DNA of 64,000 bases from Druceiella hillmani (lineage: Eukaryota; Arthropoda; Insecta; Lepidoptera; Hepialidae), in assembly GCA_039881145.1 (NCBI GenBank), contig JAYKKI010000004.1, positions 48,264,001 to 48,328,000 on the forward strand. The letters run 5' to 3'. Under the pieces are notes generated by a model, which was not told the origin of the DNA, ran no database searches, and worked only from the letters and a program-made list of their open reading frames with translations. Below, piece after piece: positions 23,367-33,390 of this stretch. How positions within the stretch are numbered: position 1 is the stretch's first letter; every line of letters starts with the position of its first letter. A program made the position numbers and the translations under genes.

Positions 23367-23947
23367 AAAGAGAGAGGGAGAGAGATAAGTTATTGAAAAT
23401 GGTAAAGGATCAGAATGAGATTGTACGCTGAAAATGTGTCAAAAATGGTAGTAATAAAATAACGCAACACGCTGGTCTTCTGAGTAACTCGTATTTTGCC
23501 TGAAATTTGACTGATAGGATCGATATTTCATCTCGAGTCATTTGAATCATTTGATTCATTCATCGTTTTGAAAAAATTAAAATCTATCATATTGAATTAA
23601 ATCTATCATAAAACATTAAATCCATCAGTGGAAATAGATTTAAAATTATCCTTTTTTCATTCATTCTCTTCAAAAACTTGATAAAGGTCAATTCAAAGGA
23701 ATGTTCTTTATGACAATTTTGCAATAATACTTTTCATACTTACATAGTATAAAATAAAGTTGCTTCCCACGTCCGCTTAGATCTTTTAAACTACGCAACG
23801 GATTTTGATGCAAATTTGTTGGAAAGATTCTCACTTGCGTAACTTGTATTGTATACTTGCAAAGTAATAACCTATTTGAAATGGTCAGAATTCTCCATTT
23901 AGTATTATATCAAAATTCCTCATTTGTTCGCGCTATACAGTTTCTGA

Positions 23948-24569
23948 TGTGAAACATCTATAGGCGCAGGTATAAACCGGATAGTTGGCGTGGCGACGCT
24001 TGCCGTGGCGACGGGTCGCCACGCTATACTAAGATATATATCTATATGTATCTATATGTACTATATGTACTAGAGTGTACGGTATGACGACGTGTCGCCA
24101 CGCGCAACCGACTACGCGACCCCCTCCTCATTCAGTTCGACACTGTTGTTTACAAGTCATCATTTTCTGTAAGAAATTCGTAATACTTTATTGATGTGAA
24201 ACATCTATAGGTGCAGGTATAAACCGGATCGTTGGCGTGGCGACGCTTGCTGTGGCGACGGGTCACCACGCATTACTAAGGTATATATATATAATCTATA
24301 TACAGTAGATTGTACGGTATGGCGACGTGTCGTCGTGAGCAACCGACTACGCGACCCCCTCCTCACTCAGTTCGACGCTGTTGTTTACTACGGTACACAT
24401 AACCTGTGCTTTATTATTTTTGTATTAATTGTAAATAAATATTTATTAAATAAAGTCACCATTTTCTGTTAGAAATTCGTAATACTTTATTTCTTCATTA
24501 TGCTGTATTTAGTTCCGGTAATAATCTTGTCTTTTATGCATATTACTTGTACGAACACGATGTTTCACA
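23948..24569 (+). mobile_element. LTR pair: truncated LTR followed by a complete 375-bp LTR
   Basis: The complete unit (24195-24569) starts TGTGAAACATC and ends GATGTTTCACA, the TG...CA inverted ends of an LTR. It contains tataaacc near the start, GC-rich inverted words gcgtggcgac / gtcgccacgc, and an AATAAA-rich segment around 24430-24460. The preceding unit (23948-24194) repeats the first part at high identity. It lacks an internal piece of about 70 bp and the last part. Flanks tctga (left) and tctgc (right) nearly match as a 5-bp target duplication, suggesting a solo LTR. Alternatively, ccaggcgtcccgtgacgg just after the end could be a primer-binding site. No gag or pol follows. Confidence 0.7.
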
Positions 24570-25029
24570 TCTGCCAGGCGTCCCGTGACGGCTCACTGTT
24601 TTTTTTTTTAATAATCTGATCACGGTTGAATCAGAATATAATTTGTTTGTGATAAATGAGGACAAACATTCTAAAATATTTCATCATTACAAATTGTAGA
24701 GTCATTAAATTTACTAAATATTGTATTTATCATAAACTTAATTCGGCCGATAATATTGAAAAGACAGATGCAAAACTCTAATATTTCTGTAATTATATGA
24801 AAATAAAATGATTAAACAGAAAGGTCTTCAATTGTTTTTCGTTTAAGTAGTTTTTTTTTTATAATAATATTGTCCTTAAAACCAAATTGTCAATTTTATG
24901 TTAAAGATTTACCTTGAGATTAGGAACGTAATAATGATTCCCAAATAGCGTCTACCAAATATCACAAGGGAAATTACCTCTCAATACCTAATTAATTATA
25001 CACTCGATCTTATTTATCGCATAAGGATA
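24570..25029. other. Non-coding stretch after the LTR
   Basis: AT-rich; no retroelement protein can be read after the LTR and no other feature is recognised. Confidence 0.5.
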
Positions 25030-25350
25030 TTTCCGGACCTCGCACCCATGTAGCAAGGTGTACACAGCAGACATATAAGTGGGTGTTCCGTATTCAACAT
25101 TGGATTTAAATAAAATATGTCCACACAGCATCGTTTTGGGAGGCGGGATATCGCATTTGCAATTCAAATGGTGGAAACTTGCGAATGTGAGCGCATGCGG
25201 GAAGGCTCTTAAGAGGCATTCTTCCCTAAAGCGCGGTTGGACTCACTGAAAGTTTCGGTATAATAATCGGTTAATTGAATAAATATTTATTATTAATTGA
25301 AAGCAGTTTTAGTTTGGTGAGATGTGAATGTTGAGTGAACGAACCTGATC
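25030..25350 (+). repeat. 300-bp dispersed repeat, copy 2
   Basis: Best-preserved member of the family also at 20185 and 34990. It shows catgtagcaaggtgtacac, ggatttaaataaaatatgt, ttttgggaggcgggatatcg, tttgcaattcaaatggtgg, then a GC-richer part and a gatgtgaatgttgagtgaac tail. Confidence 0.65.
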
Positions 25351-25478
25351 AATGTAGATGACGCCAAATGTTTTGTATGAGTCAAATATTTTGTATGAAT
25401 GTCTATTTAGATAGGATGAAAAATATGTAAATATAAAATCGAGTTCAAGCTTCAAAAATGTAAAAAAATTACATGACT

Positions 25479-25704
25479 TATTGAATATATTTGGCGTTAA
25501 TTTTGTAGAAATTTATTATCGACAATTAAATGAAACTACGTGATGTAGTATTATTTCTACTTTCTTTAAGTTCTTTACCACGACTTAAGTATCTTTGCTA
25601 ATAGCCCACCTGAAGACGTTGTAATACAACGAAACCTAGGTCGTGGTAAAGAACTTGAAGAAAGTAGAAATAATACTACATCACGTAGTTTCATTTAATT
25701 GTCA
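25479..25704 (-). mobile_element. Foldback element, copy 4 (clean target-site duplication)
   Basis: Flanked by a perfect 11-bp duplication, ATTACATGACT, at 25468-25478 and 25705-25715. The family tail is at the left (minus orientation). The left arm is shortened between ccacgactta and agtatctttg; the right arm is complete. The 95-codon ORF crossing the right end is chance. Carries the best hammerhead-like motif of the window (separate entry). Confidence 0.9.
25605..25647 (+). ncRNA. Hammerhead-type ribozyme-like motif
   Basis: Order of elements: CCAC (25606-25609, stem I), CTGAAGA (25610-25616, fits CUGANGA), one extra base (25617), GTTGT-AAT-ACAAC (25618-25630, stem II hairpin), GAA (25631-25633), ACC-TA-GGT (25634-25641, stem III with a tiny loop), C (25642, the H17 cleavage position after GU), and GTGG (25643-25646) pairing with the CCAC. 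All three stems pair fully. Deviations from the textbook core are the extra base before stem II and a very short stem III. Related motifs are known from Penelope-like element terminal repeats. Cleavage activity is inference. Confidence 0.5.
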
Positions 25705-25715
25705 ATTACATGACT

Positions 25716-26340
25716 GTAAGAAGAGAGTGAAAACATATAAATTATTAACAGCGTGTAGAAATACGATGTCCATTACCTTCTTATATTTGCTTTTACTTAA
25801 TCAACAGATGTTGCTATGTTCCAATCCTGGAGATAATCCCTTGCAGGCAGATTACATGTATACATTGGACACATTTCATCTAAATCACCCCCACCGATAT
25901 CATATTATGAAAGCAGTCAATAGACGCTGAGCGTCAACCGAATTTCACTGAAACATGAATTGAAGATACATGTGTCAAATATACATGCAATTGTAAATTT
26001 GCCAATTATTCACACGTAATTTTAAATCACATTTATTCTATATAGGAAATAACAGCAAGTTTAAGGGTTCGGCGAAAATTTTTCCTGAATTATTAAAATA
26101 TTTTCATAGTAAGATAAAGGTAATAGTTTTTTTTATATATGTCTGCCATGCGTGCAATAAAATCTATATTCTCGGGCAATTTGGAACAAGTAAGTGAAAA
26201 AGTTGAACTTGTTAGGTAAAGCAATGATAATATTTGGGCATTAGGTTTTTGTCAATTCGGGCGAGTCTAAAAAGTAAAATAAATACTTTAAAATAAATCT
26301 TTCAATGATGGTTCCAACACAGATAAATATTTCGGTTGTA
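25716..26340. other. Non-coding stretch
   Basis: No gene recognised. Confidence 0.45.
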
Positions 26341-26499
26341 GTTCTTTGAGACATTTGAAATAACTCCTTTCAAATCGTTGAATGAAACGTTAGTGGAAAG
26401 CGGTAAAAGAGAGGAATGAATGAGACTTTTTTGCAGCAAGTACACGGAATGCTCTTACCAATGGAACTACTACAATACTTAAACATCATCGACTGTGAG

Positions 26500-27053
26500 A
26501 AATAAGTCGCACTGCCTGACCTTTGACTACATCAATGGCCCCATGTTCTAAGCTAATACCTTGCGAAGGAAATACTTTGCGAACTTCGGAATCAAATTGC
26601 ATTGTAGAGGATCTTTTAAGTCTGCTTTTGCCATTCCATGCTCCAAATGTCTTACTTAAGACGTGGTGTTCAAGTAATACTGTTTATCAATTTGACTAAG
26701 GTTAATTTCCTACGATTTTCTAAGGAGTAAGGACCACATCCATATTCTGCTTTAATATTATTGATTGAAGAAACAGCAATCATTTTGGAGGCCCTTTATT
26801 AGACTATATCGATCTTTTCTTTTACGGAAGGGGCGGATGGTGCCCATATAGGTGCAGCATATTCAAGAATGAGCCTTACACTTGAGGTGTATGTATTCAG
26901 AAGAGTTTTGGGTTGCAATCCCCAAGATATACCACAAAGTCTCTTTAAAATCTTAAGTCTTTTTAAGGCTTTATTCGAAGTTTGTTCAAGGTAGTTGGAG
27001 AATCTCAACTCTGGGTCGAAAGTGACACTGAGGTACTTAACATGATGTTTCAT
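26500..27053 (-). pseudogene. Non-LTR retrotransposon reverse transcriptase, C-terminal part
   Basis: The 84-codon frame at 26799-27053 begins MKHHVKYLSVTFDPELRFSN. This matches the VKYLGVTFD.KL.W..H segment found just after the palm in Jockey-type LINE ORF2. It continues with ALKRLKILKRLCG, then TLLNTYTSSVRLILEYAAPIW, the usual thumb segment (LL.LY.A.VRS.LEYG.P.W). After stop codons, downstream frames keep related residues (RASKMI, YSLENRRKLTLVKL, then WNGKSRLKRS in frame-shifted pieces) to about 26500. The upstream catalytic YADD region is missing. A 5'-truncated, decayed copy with no host function expected. Confidence 0.8.
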
Positions 27054-27174
27054 TGTTGCTGATTATTCTGTCACGATGAAGAATAGCGTGTAAGTAAGAA
27101 AATGGAAGAAGAAATAATCAAATTATTATGTCTACTTTCATTTTTTAAAGAGATTAGATAAGATTCTTCTTCTT

Positions 27175-27390
27175 TCATCCCTAGATGATATCTAGTTGAG
27201 GCTGTCCTCAAAATCAATATACCAGTTTGGATTTATAGCTTGTTCCATAATGACTCTCCATTATTTTCGGTGCGTAGCGCTTGCCCTCGCTAGTATCATA
27301 TTCAACCATTGCTACTCCAAGTTTTCTTATATTTTCTTGTGAAGCCTTGCTGAAGTCTTCCTGAGTACTTGCACCATATATTAAAAAGAA
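27175..27390 (-). pseudogene. Possible coding relic between the two LINE fragments
   Basis: One minus-strand frame reads through EDFSKASQENIRKLGVAMVE and then DTSEGKRYAPKIMESHYG without a stop. This resembles an R-x-x-G-x-x-Y-x-x-x-x-G-K-x-x-x-P pattern seen at the N-terminus of some insect transposon-associated proteins. I cannot name the family with confidence, and the expected cysteines are absent. It may be part of a composite element or chance. Confidence 0.25.
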
Positions 27391-27423
27391 ACTGCAGTAT
27401 TTACGTTATTTATTTCCACAGGC

Positions 27424-27740
27424 ACCATTTAAGTTATGCAAATGTAGCCGCTACATGAATAATTCTGGAATATGTATCTGCAGAGGACGTAACTTTCTCT
27501 TCTTGCACCAGCGATCTGACGTACTTGAATACCTGCATCTACTCCAGTTGGACTCCATAGAGATGAACAATAACTAGTAACTCATGTGATATGAGCATTG
27601 TAGTCTTCTCTGTGCCAATTTTTAGGCTATATGCGACAGCGGTTCGGGTGATTTCTTAAAGAATATAAATACCTTCTGAATCATCTTTTGTTATCACGTT
27701 GTTATCTTAGGTAAACTTGCAAGTGGTAAGCTTGCGTTAC
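27424..27740 (-). pseudogene. Second LINE reverse-transcriptase fragment, different clade
   Basis: The minus-strand frame over about 27424-27650 reads AYSLKIGTEKTTMLIS, then YGVQLE, stop, MQVFKYVRSLVQEEKVTSS and IIHVAATFA. This follows the order of non-LTR reverse transcriptases just downstream of YADD: GL.IN..KTK.M..S, I...G..LE.V..FKYLGS.I.EDGK...DI..RI..A..AF. It has internal stops and no YADD. It overlaps in domain position with the fragment at 26500-27053 but differs in sequence. The two therefore come from different elements rather than one broken gene. Confidence 0.65.
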
Positions 27741-28862
27741 GCAAACTACATCTTTTCATAATTTAGGATTTAATTTGTACTCAGCATACATTTCGTTATG
27801 TCAGTAAATACAGTGCTACTAATCGATTATACAACTACAAGTTACTTTGTCCCTTTTCGTAATTTTTTGTTAAAAAACAGTGATTTCCTCGATTTCCTTA
27901 TTTTATTGTATTAATATTTACACATAATACTATCTCAGTAACAGTACGACTTACATTTAAAAAAAAATCAATATTTAAACAGTTTTATAAACATTCAAAT
28001 TCAAAAATTACACAGTACAAGAACTATATTAATATTTATATTATTATACAAGCGTGTAAACAACAAAAAGAATTACTAACTTTTGCGATAAAATACTAAA
28101 TAGAGAAAATATTGCAATATATAAAATAATATGAAAGAAGAAATGAAAGTAGTAGTGTATATATTGAACGTGTACTACTCGTACATTTCCCAGAAACGGT
28201 AAACACCGTCTAGTGGGATGCATGTTCTTTAACCGTAAGCCTGTGCTGCTCCAATCTCATTCACGTGGTCCCTTTGCACAGAGGTATTGAGGATATTATC
28301 TCCTTAAGCTTGCCTGAGCTCTCCTGAGATTACATTCTTGATAACATCTATAAAACGCCGCTTAGCAGATATCCCAAAGGAAATTTTTCTTGAATTTCTT
28401 TTTAATTATGTACCTGATTTTGTTAGGTACACAACAGGTATTGCGGAAATTGTATTTATGGATCAAGATATACAAGTAGTAAACACCACTTGTGTGACTA
28501 GGTGTTTCACCTGTTATGTAGAACTAAAATAAAATATATCCATCCGAATTATGTTTAGAAAAAAGGCAAAGATAGAAGTATTAATGGAGAATTTTTGAAA
28601 TGTGTAGATAAGAAATAATGGCGTTTCTCTTTAAGTGTAACGAGGTAATTTGGGCACTAGTGAATGGAATTTAATTAAACATGTGCATACGTCATATAAA
28701 TAGAAAGTTATGTTGATGTGGTTCGACAAATGAGGTGGTATCGACAATGTGGTATCAACAAATGAATTTAGTACTCGGCGCGAGTATATATGATAAATCA
28801 TTAATGGTCAGATTCTATTTTATCGTTATTTAAGTGGTAAAAATGTTTATGTCATTTAATAA
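27741..28862. other. Non-coding stretch
   Basis: No gene recognised; ORF 28338-28532 has no family features. Confidence 0.45.
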
Positions 28863-29195
28863 AAATAATATTTAGTTAGGGAAAAATGAGTATACACTTT
28901 AAAAAATCAGAATATGATTTGGTAACAAACGAAAAAAATGTTAACGCTATTTTATAAAAATTATATTTACGCAGGGGAAAACAAGTGTAAACTTCAAGAA
29001 TTCAGAATATGATCTGATAATAAATGTAACAATGTTGACGCCGTTTGATAATAATATTTGGGAAGGAGAAATTGAATGCATACTCCAAGAATTCAGAATA
29101 CCATCTGGTAACAAATGAAACAATAATATTTGGGAAGGAGAAATTGAATGTATACTCCAAGAATTCAGAATATGATGTAGTAATAAATGAAACAA
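28863..29195. repeat. Four-unit decayed tandem repeat
   Basis: The unit aataatatttgggaaggaga ... actccaagaattcagaatat starts at about 28863, 28957, 29050 and 29122. The last two are nearly identical (72-bp spacing), the first two older (about 93 bp). The 82-codon minus ORF across it, with repeated ILNSW.(I/M)HSISPSQILL, is a reflection of the repeat. Confidence 0.8.
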
Positions 29196-31109
29196 TTAAC
29201 TTGAATGTTTTTTAATAGTTAACTCTAAGAAAATTCTATAGGAATTCTAAAGAGAGCATAATTTACTCGATTATTTTATTTAATTTTATTTATCGTGTGA
29301 AATATTTATCGAAACAGTGTTATCTTCAAATTTTATGTAAAATAACTCCGGAAATATTTATTGAAAAAGACTACAAACATTTTATCATAAATTGTTTTAG
29401 GTAAAACAATTTAAACTTTAAATTTTTTATGATGTTAAACCGTATTATCCCGTACATATTTCAATAGTGCAGTTAAAAAAAAAACAATTGGACATTTTAT
29501 AAAGATGTTCTGTGAAATTTCCATATGATAAAGCAATTTTCTTTAATTTTTGTATCGTGTGGGATATCAACCGAAAGAAAAAAGTATAAGGCTTACAAAA
29601 CTGCATTTTTTTCAGAATTTTATATAAAGTAACTATAAGTTCACCTTGAGTCAACCGGAAAACCATAGCAGTGATTCTAAAAAGAGTTTATGAAAAATTC
29701 GCTGTGGAATTTAAGTTAGGCAATATGTTTCCACATGAAAAACAATATTAATATTTATAGATAGTCTAATAAAAATAATAAATAAACTTAAATGCGTTTA
29801 TGTACTCAAATATGTGCAAAAGTGTAAATTCCTGAGTGTGCTTTTGGTTGGTTGAAGTTTATCATGTATTCAGCAAATATGATAGAAGATAGAATTAAAA
29901 TACCATTTCAAACCTATAATGCATTTTTATGCAGGTTGCATACACATGTTAAAATGACATCAAACCACTACTGTCAAAACGACGTATATTTCAATCTAAT
30001 TAAAATTCACTTCATTTACTGGTCTTCTTTATATCGTGAAATCCAAATCTAAGGTGTTTAGTTTAACATAGCCATACTTATATTGTCACACATATTAATG
30101 TTAATGTGGCGGTATTCAACCTTGATAATGCTTCACCAAGTTAGGTCACGGTGTGGCTAAAACTTTGGCTCTTTCCCAAATGCACCGCGTTTACTTCTTA
30201 AAATTTGGCTAAGAGTCAAATATCAAGTAAGTAATTTGGTTACATGCGCTGATTCTGGGTCTCAATATCATAATAGTCGGTTCCTTTATGAGTCTATCCT
30301 TGAAAATAACTCTTAGACTCTTGGAGTATAGTAAGCTTATTTTTATTGTACCAGTCAATAATTTTGGTGATAGAGTTTGCCCCTATTATTGTCGATTTCT
30401 TTTTAACCCGTTTTTTTCAGGATCAGTTTGGCCAAAGCTTCCAGATTTAAGGAAACGGAATCGTGCGTAGACAACCTTTACAGATGTTTAAGATTCCAGG
30501 CATTATAGCTTTTATTAAACTTAATTAGTCATTTTTAATATTAACAGTATCTGGGATTCATATCAATTGTTTTAACAGTATTATCTGATTCCAACTGATG
30601 ACACTCTGGATCAGAGCAAAAAAATATGCAAAAATGGTAGGTTTTTGCTCCTTGGTGATATCTAGGTCTCCTGGAAAAGGGTAATCAGGTTTTCCTTTAC
30701 GCGCTACAACCTTCAGCAAATTTCGCCAGACTTGCGAGCACCGTGTATATATTTACAAGAAACAATTCAAGCCAATTTGATACCCTAACTTAATACCTAT
30801 TTGGTAAATAAAGTCACTTCTTAACTTCATATCAGTAAAGATAATAAACACTAGCTTATCAAATTTATTACATGCGTCGATTCTGTGTCTCAATATTTTG
30901 ATTTGAATATAACTTATTAACTTCCAGAGATATAGACAATGAAAGTTGCAAATTTTGACCCTGACTGACTTGCTGCTCATTATAACCTCTTGCTACTTCT
31001 AATTAACCTAGAAATTTAAAAGTTAGCATGTAACTGGGGTTTCACATATATATGAAAGAAAAAGTCAGAATATGGTCAAGGCTAAGTTAGATTCTTTGTC
31101 AAGTTAGTA
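29196..31109. other. Non-coding stretch with one distant word repeat
   Basis: No gene recognised. Related words occur at about 30240-30265 (tacatgcgctgattctgggt) and 30869-30893 (tacatgcgtcgattctgtgt), followed by ctcaatat in both. This suggests pieces of one old element. A GC-richer part at 30640-30740 has no readable protein. ORFs at 29445, 29852, 30288 and 30753 are unrecognised. Confidence 0.35.
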
Positions 31110-31240
31110 GTATAATTAATAGTCCAGTGGTAGTTTAACTGTGTGTTTTGAGTAGGAAGCGATTTCATTCCCGGAATGATTAGGAACCATTTCATTGGGA
31201 GTATAAAATTCCTCTATTCTATATCTATTCCCTCTCTTTA
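31110..31240 (+). mobile_element. Possible tRNA-derived SINE head of a second type
   Basis: tagtccagtggtagtttaac resembles a tRNA A-box region (GTCYAGTGGTAG), and 35 bp later gcgatttcattcccgg resembles a B box with a small insertion. Spacing fits a decayed tRNA head. No target duplication found. Confidence 0.4.
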
Positions 31241-32345
31241 GTCCCATTTTTTACGAAATGGGTGTGTATAGTGTTCTCTTTTATATCTCGATAATCATAA
31301 GTTCGGGAAATCTTTTACTGAAAAGTTTTTTGCAGGAAATTAAATTATCTACAATCGTTGGTAATTTTTTCATATAAGATTATTAAATAAAATTTTAATA
31401 GCCAAAATAAGTAAAACATTTGCGTTAAAAACTTTTAAGACGTTATAAAGTCTTTATTCCGAACTATGTGAAAGAAATACATGAGCGCTTTTTTGTAAAA
31501 TATTTCATTGCAAAAATTTTAACATACTTAATTCTTCAATTATCTGTATTTTTATTAATTTTCAAAGAGGGAAAAAATAAAGATTTTGCACAATTGTGGT
31601 AAAAAATCTGGGTAAATTTATCTTAATTATTTTAATATTTCAAATTTATGGTTGGAGATGTAGAATCAAGTTTTCGGGATGCCAATTTTTTCTCTAAAAC
31701 ACTAAATGTATTTTTTTTTATCTTAGACACGCGTATACGTGATATATAATTTTGATGGTTTTGACTTGTCATCAAGATCTTCTGTCATCATCATCTGATT
31801 ATCATCAAGAAGACTTGTCATAAGATTTTGCTTATAATTTTGTATTTTTGAAGGCATTTTAGGCGACAAAACTTTATGTCTGTTATAGATTGGTTAGGAC
31901 ATATTTAGTTATTTCTCAACTATCAGAAAAAATCGTGAATCCATTTTGTTCCTGCAGTATGTTTTATTTGATTTTAAAAACTTGCTGAGTATAAATATAC
32001 AAGTTATGTTTAAATAATAAAAACATTTAAGGGTACTTTTTAAATTACGGTTTTATTCTAAGTGAATATAAAGAGACTACTTTGAACTTGAGGATTATGT
32101 TGATGTCAAATTATCTAACAGCTAACACGATGATCCACAAAGAAATTGTCACGTTTTCCATTTACGTTTTTGACGGAATTATCTAGTTCACTTTTATGCC
32201 ATCTGAAAAGTCTACTTTAATATTTACTTTGGTGTGATGTGCCTCTTATTGTGCATAGAGTCACTCCCATTTTCCTAACTCTTCGTAGAGATTTCAAGTT
32301 CCGAGCAAACATTACTGGGCTATAAAACCAATACCGGTTTTTCAT
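31241..32345. other. AT-rich non-coding stretch
   Basis: Nothing recognised. Confidence 0.5.
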
Positions 32346-32699
32346 TTACGCACGTACTGCTACAAGAACACATGAGTGATAAATTATACTCAACCATCTC
32401 TTCCAGGCAGATAAGCTGATCACGTGTAGGCGGGCTACACCCACTGAAAATATATGTTCCGCTTCAGTCACCATGGTGAAGTATTGTGATAAATGTGAAT
32501 TGACTGGTCCGGATTTAGCACGTTTTTCTTTGTTCAAATAATAACAAAGTCCTTCAACGTTCAAAAGAAGCTCTGCCTGAATATTAGAATATATTTTCGT
32601 TGTGGAATGAAAAGAGATTTCCTCGAAACAGCTCTTCAGATTGAAATTTTCTAACAATTGAATCAGTGATATAACGGACAACTTATAATGTGGCGTCAA
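32346..32699 (-). CDS. Unrecognised 117-codon ORF
   Basis: One of the longest ORFs in the window; the sequence under it is slightly GC-richer than its surroundings. The protein has no signal peptide, membrane segment, zinc-binding pattern or repeat that I can see, and matches no family I know. No splice-site or promoter arrangement supports it. It could be an exon piece, part of a lost element, or chance. Confidence 0.15.
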   Translation of the reverse strand: MTPHYKLSVISLIQLLENFNLKSCFEEISFHSTTKIYSNIQAELLLNVEGLCYYLNKEKRAKSGPVNSHLSQYFTMVTEAEHIFSVGVARLHVISLSAWKRWLSIIYHSCVLVAVRA

Positions 32700-32979
32700 T
32701 ATTTTTATGGTATAAATTGTTCTTCTGAAAATCTGTATTTTTGAGAGATGAAGGTGTAAGAAGTTTAAAAACCATTTACGAGTAAGAATAAAACATTGAG
32801 GTGTATTAATTTTTTTATAGGATTCATAGTAATTCTATTCAAGTATTTTATAATATTAATGATTATTTTTTACTATCTACATATATTTATAGCTTTAAAA
32901 GAAAGGAAAAATATTCTTTTAAGACCCATTGAATATTAAAATGAAACCTATTTGTCGTTGTTAAGTCGAAAAAATTAAT

Positions 32980-33092
32980 CATATATACTTTTCAGCTTTT
33001 AAAGTGGGAAAATTAGGTGTCACTTTCTCTCTCTCTTTAGTGAGAGAGGAAATGACACCTAATTTTTCCACATTGTCAAGTATATAATATGA
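32980..33092. repeat. Hairpin-forming inverted repeat
   Basis: The arms gtgggaaaattaggtgtcac (from 33004) and gacacctaatttttccac (to 33071) are reverse complements around ctctctctctttagtgagag. Weaker pairing extends outward to atatatacttttcag / caagtatataatat. Likely a small foldback MITE. Confidence 0.75.
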
Positions 33093-33189
33093 AAAGTGAA
33101 AAATTTTTAAAAATTCTAACTTTTTTAAAAAAGATTTTTCCTCATGCGTACTCACATACACATTAAAATTTTATTTTTTTCTTATCTAT

Positions 33190-33390
33190 TTATTTATTTA
33201 TATAATGTATAGAATTAATACATATGGCGGACTTATTGCTACAGAAGCAATCTCTTACAGCCAACCAGAATACCGATGGACGAGCGGCCAGGAATCGAAC
33301 CCGGACCTCCGCGGTGTGCTGTTCCGTCAAAGACTTGCATTGTCAAAGATGTGCCTTGTGATCAATCTAACACACCATGGCTATGACTTT
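33190..33390 (-). mobile_element. tRNA-derived SINE, copy 3
   Basis: The minus strand reads ccatggtgtgttagattgat (A-box region, about 33375-33356). It then has ggaggtccgggttcgattcc, with the B box at 33291-33302, then a body ending ataagtccgccatatg and an aataaataaata-type tail at 33185-33205. The head matches the SINE at 4349 with a small insertion between the boxes. The 79-codon plus-strand ORF over it is its antisense reading. Confidence 0.75.

Noticed and set aside
25468..25715. Foldbacks as ordinary cut-and-paste MITEs
   Set aside because: The tail is on one side only and the target duplications are 11-12 bp with slight length variation, which fits that class poorly; not fully excluded.
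25643..25930. 95-codon ORF
   Set aside because: It starts inside the foldback arm and runs out through the duplicated target site; no family features.
28947..29195. 82-codon minus ORF with internal protein repeats
   Set aside because: The protein repeat is only the reflection of the DNA tandem repeat.
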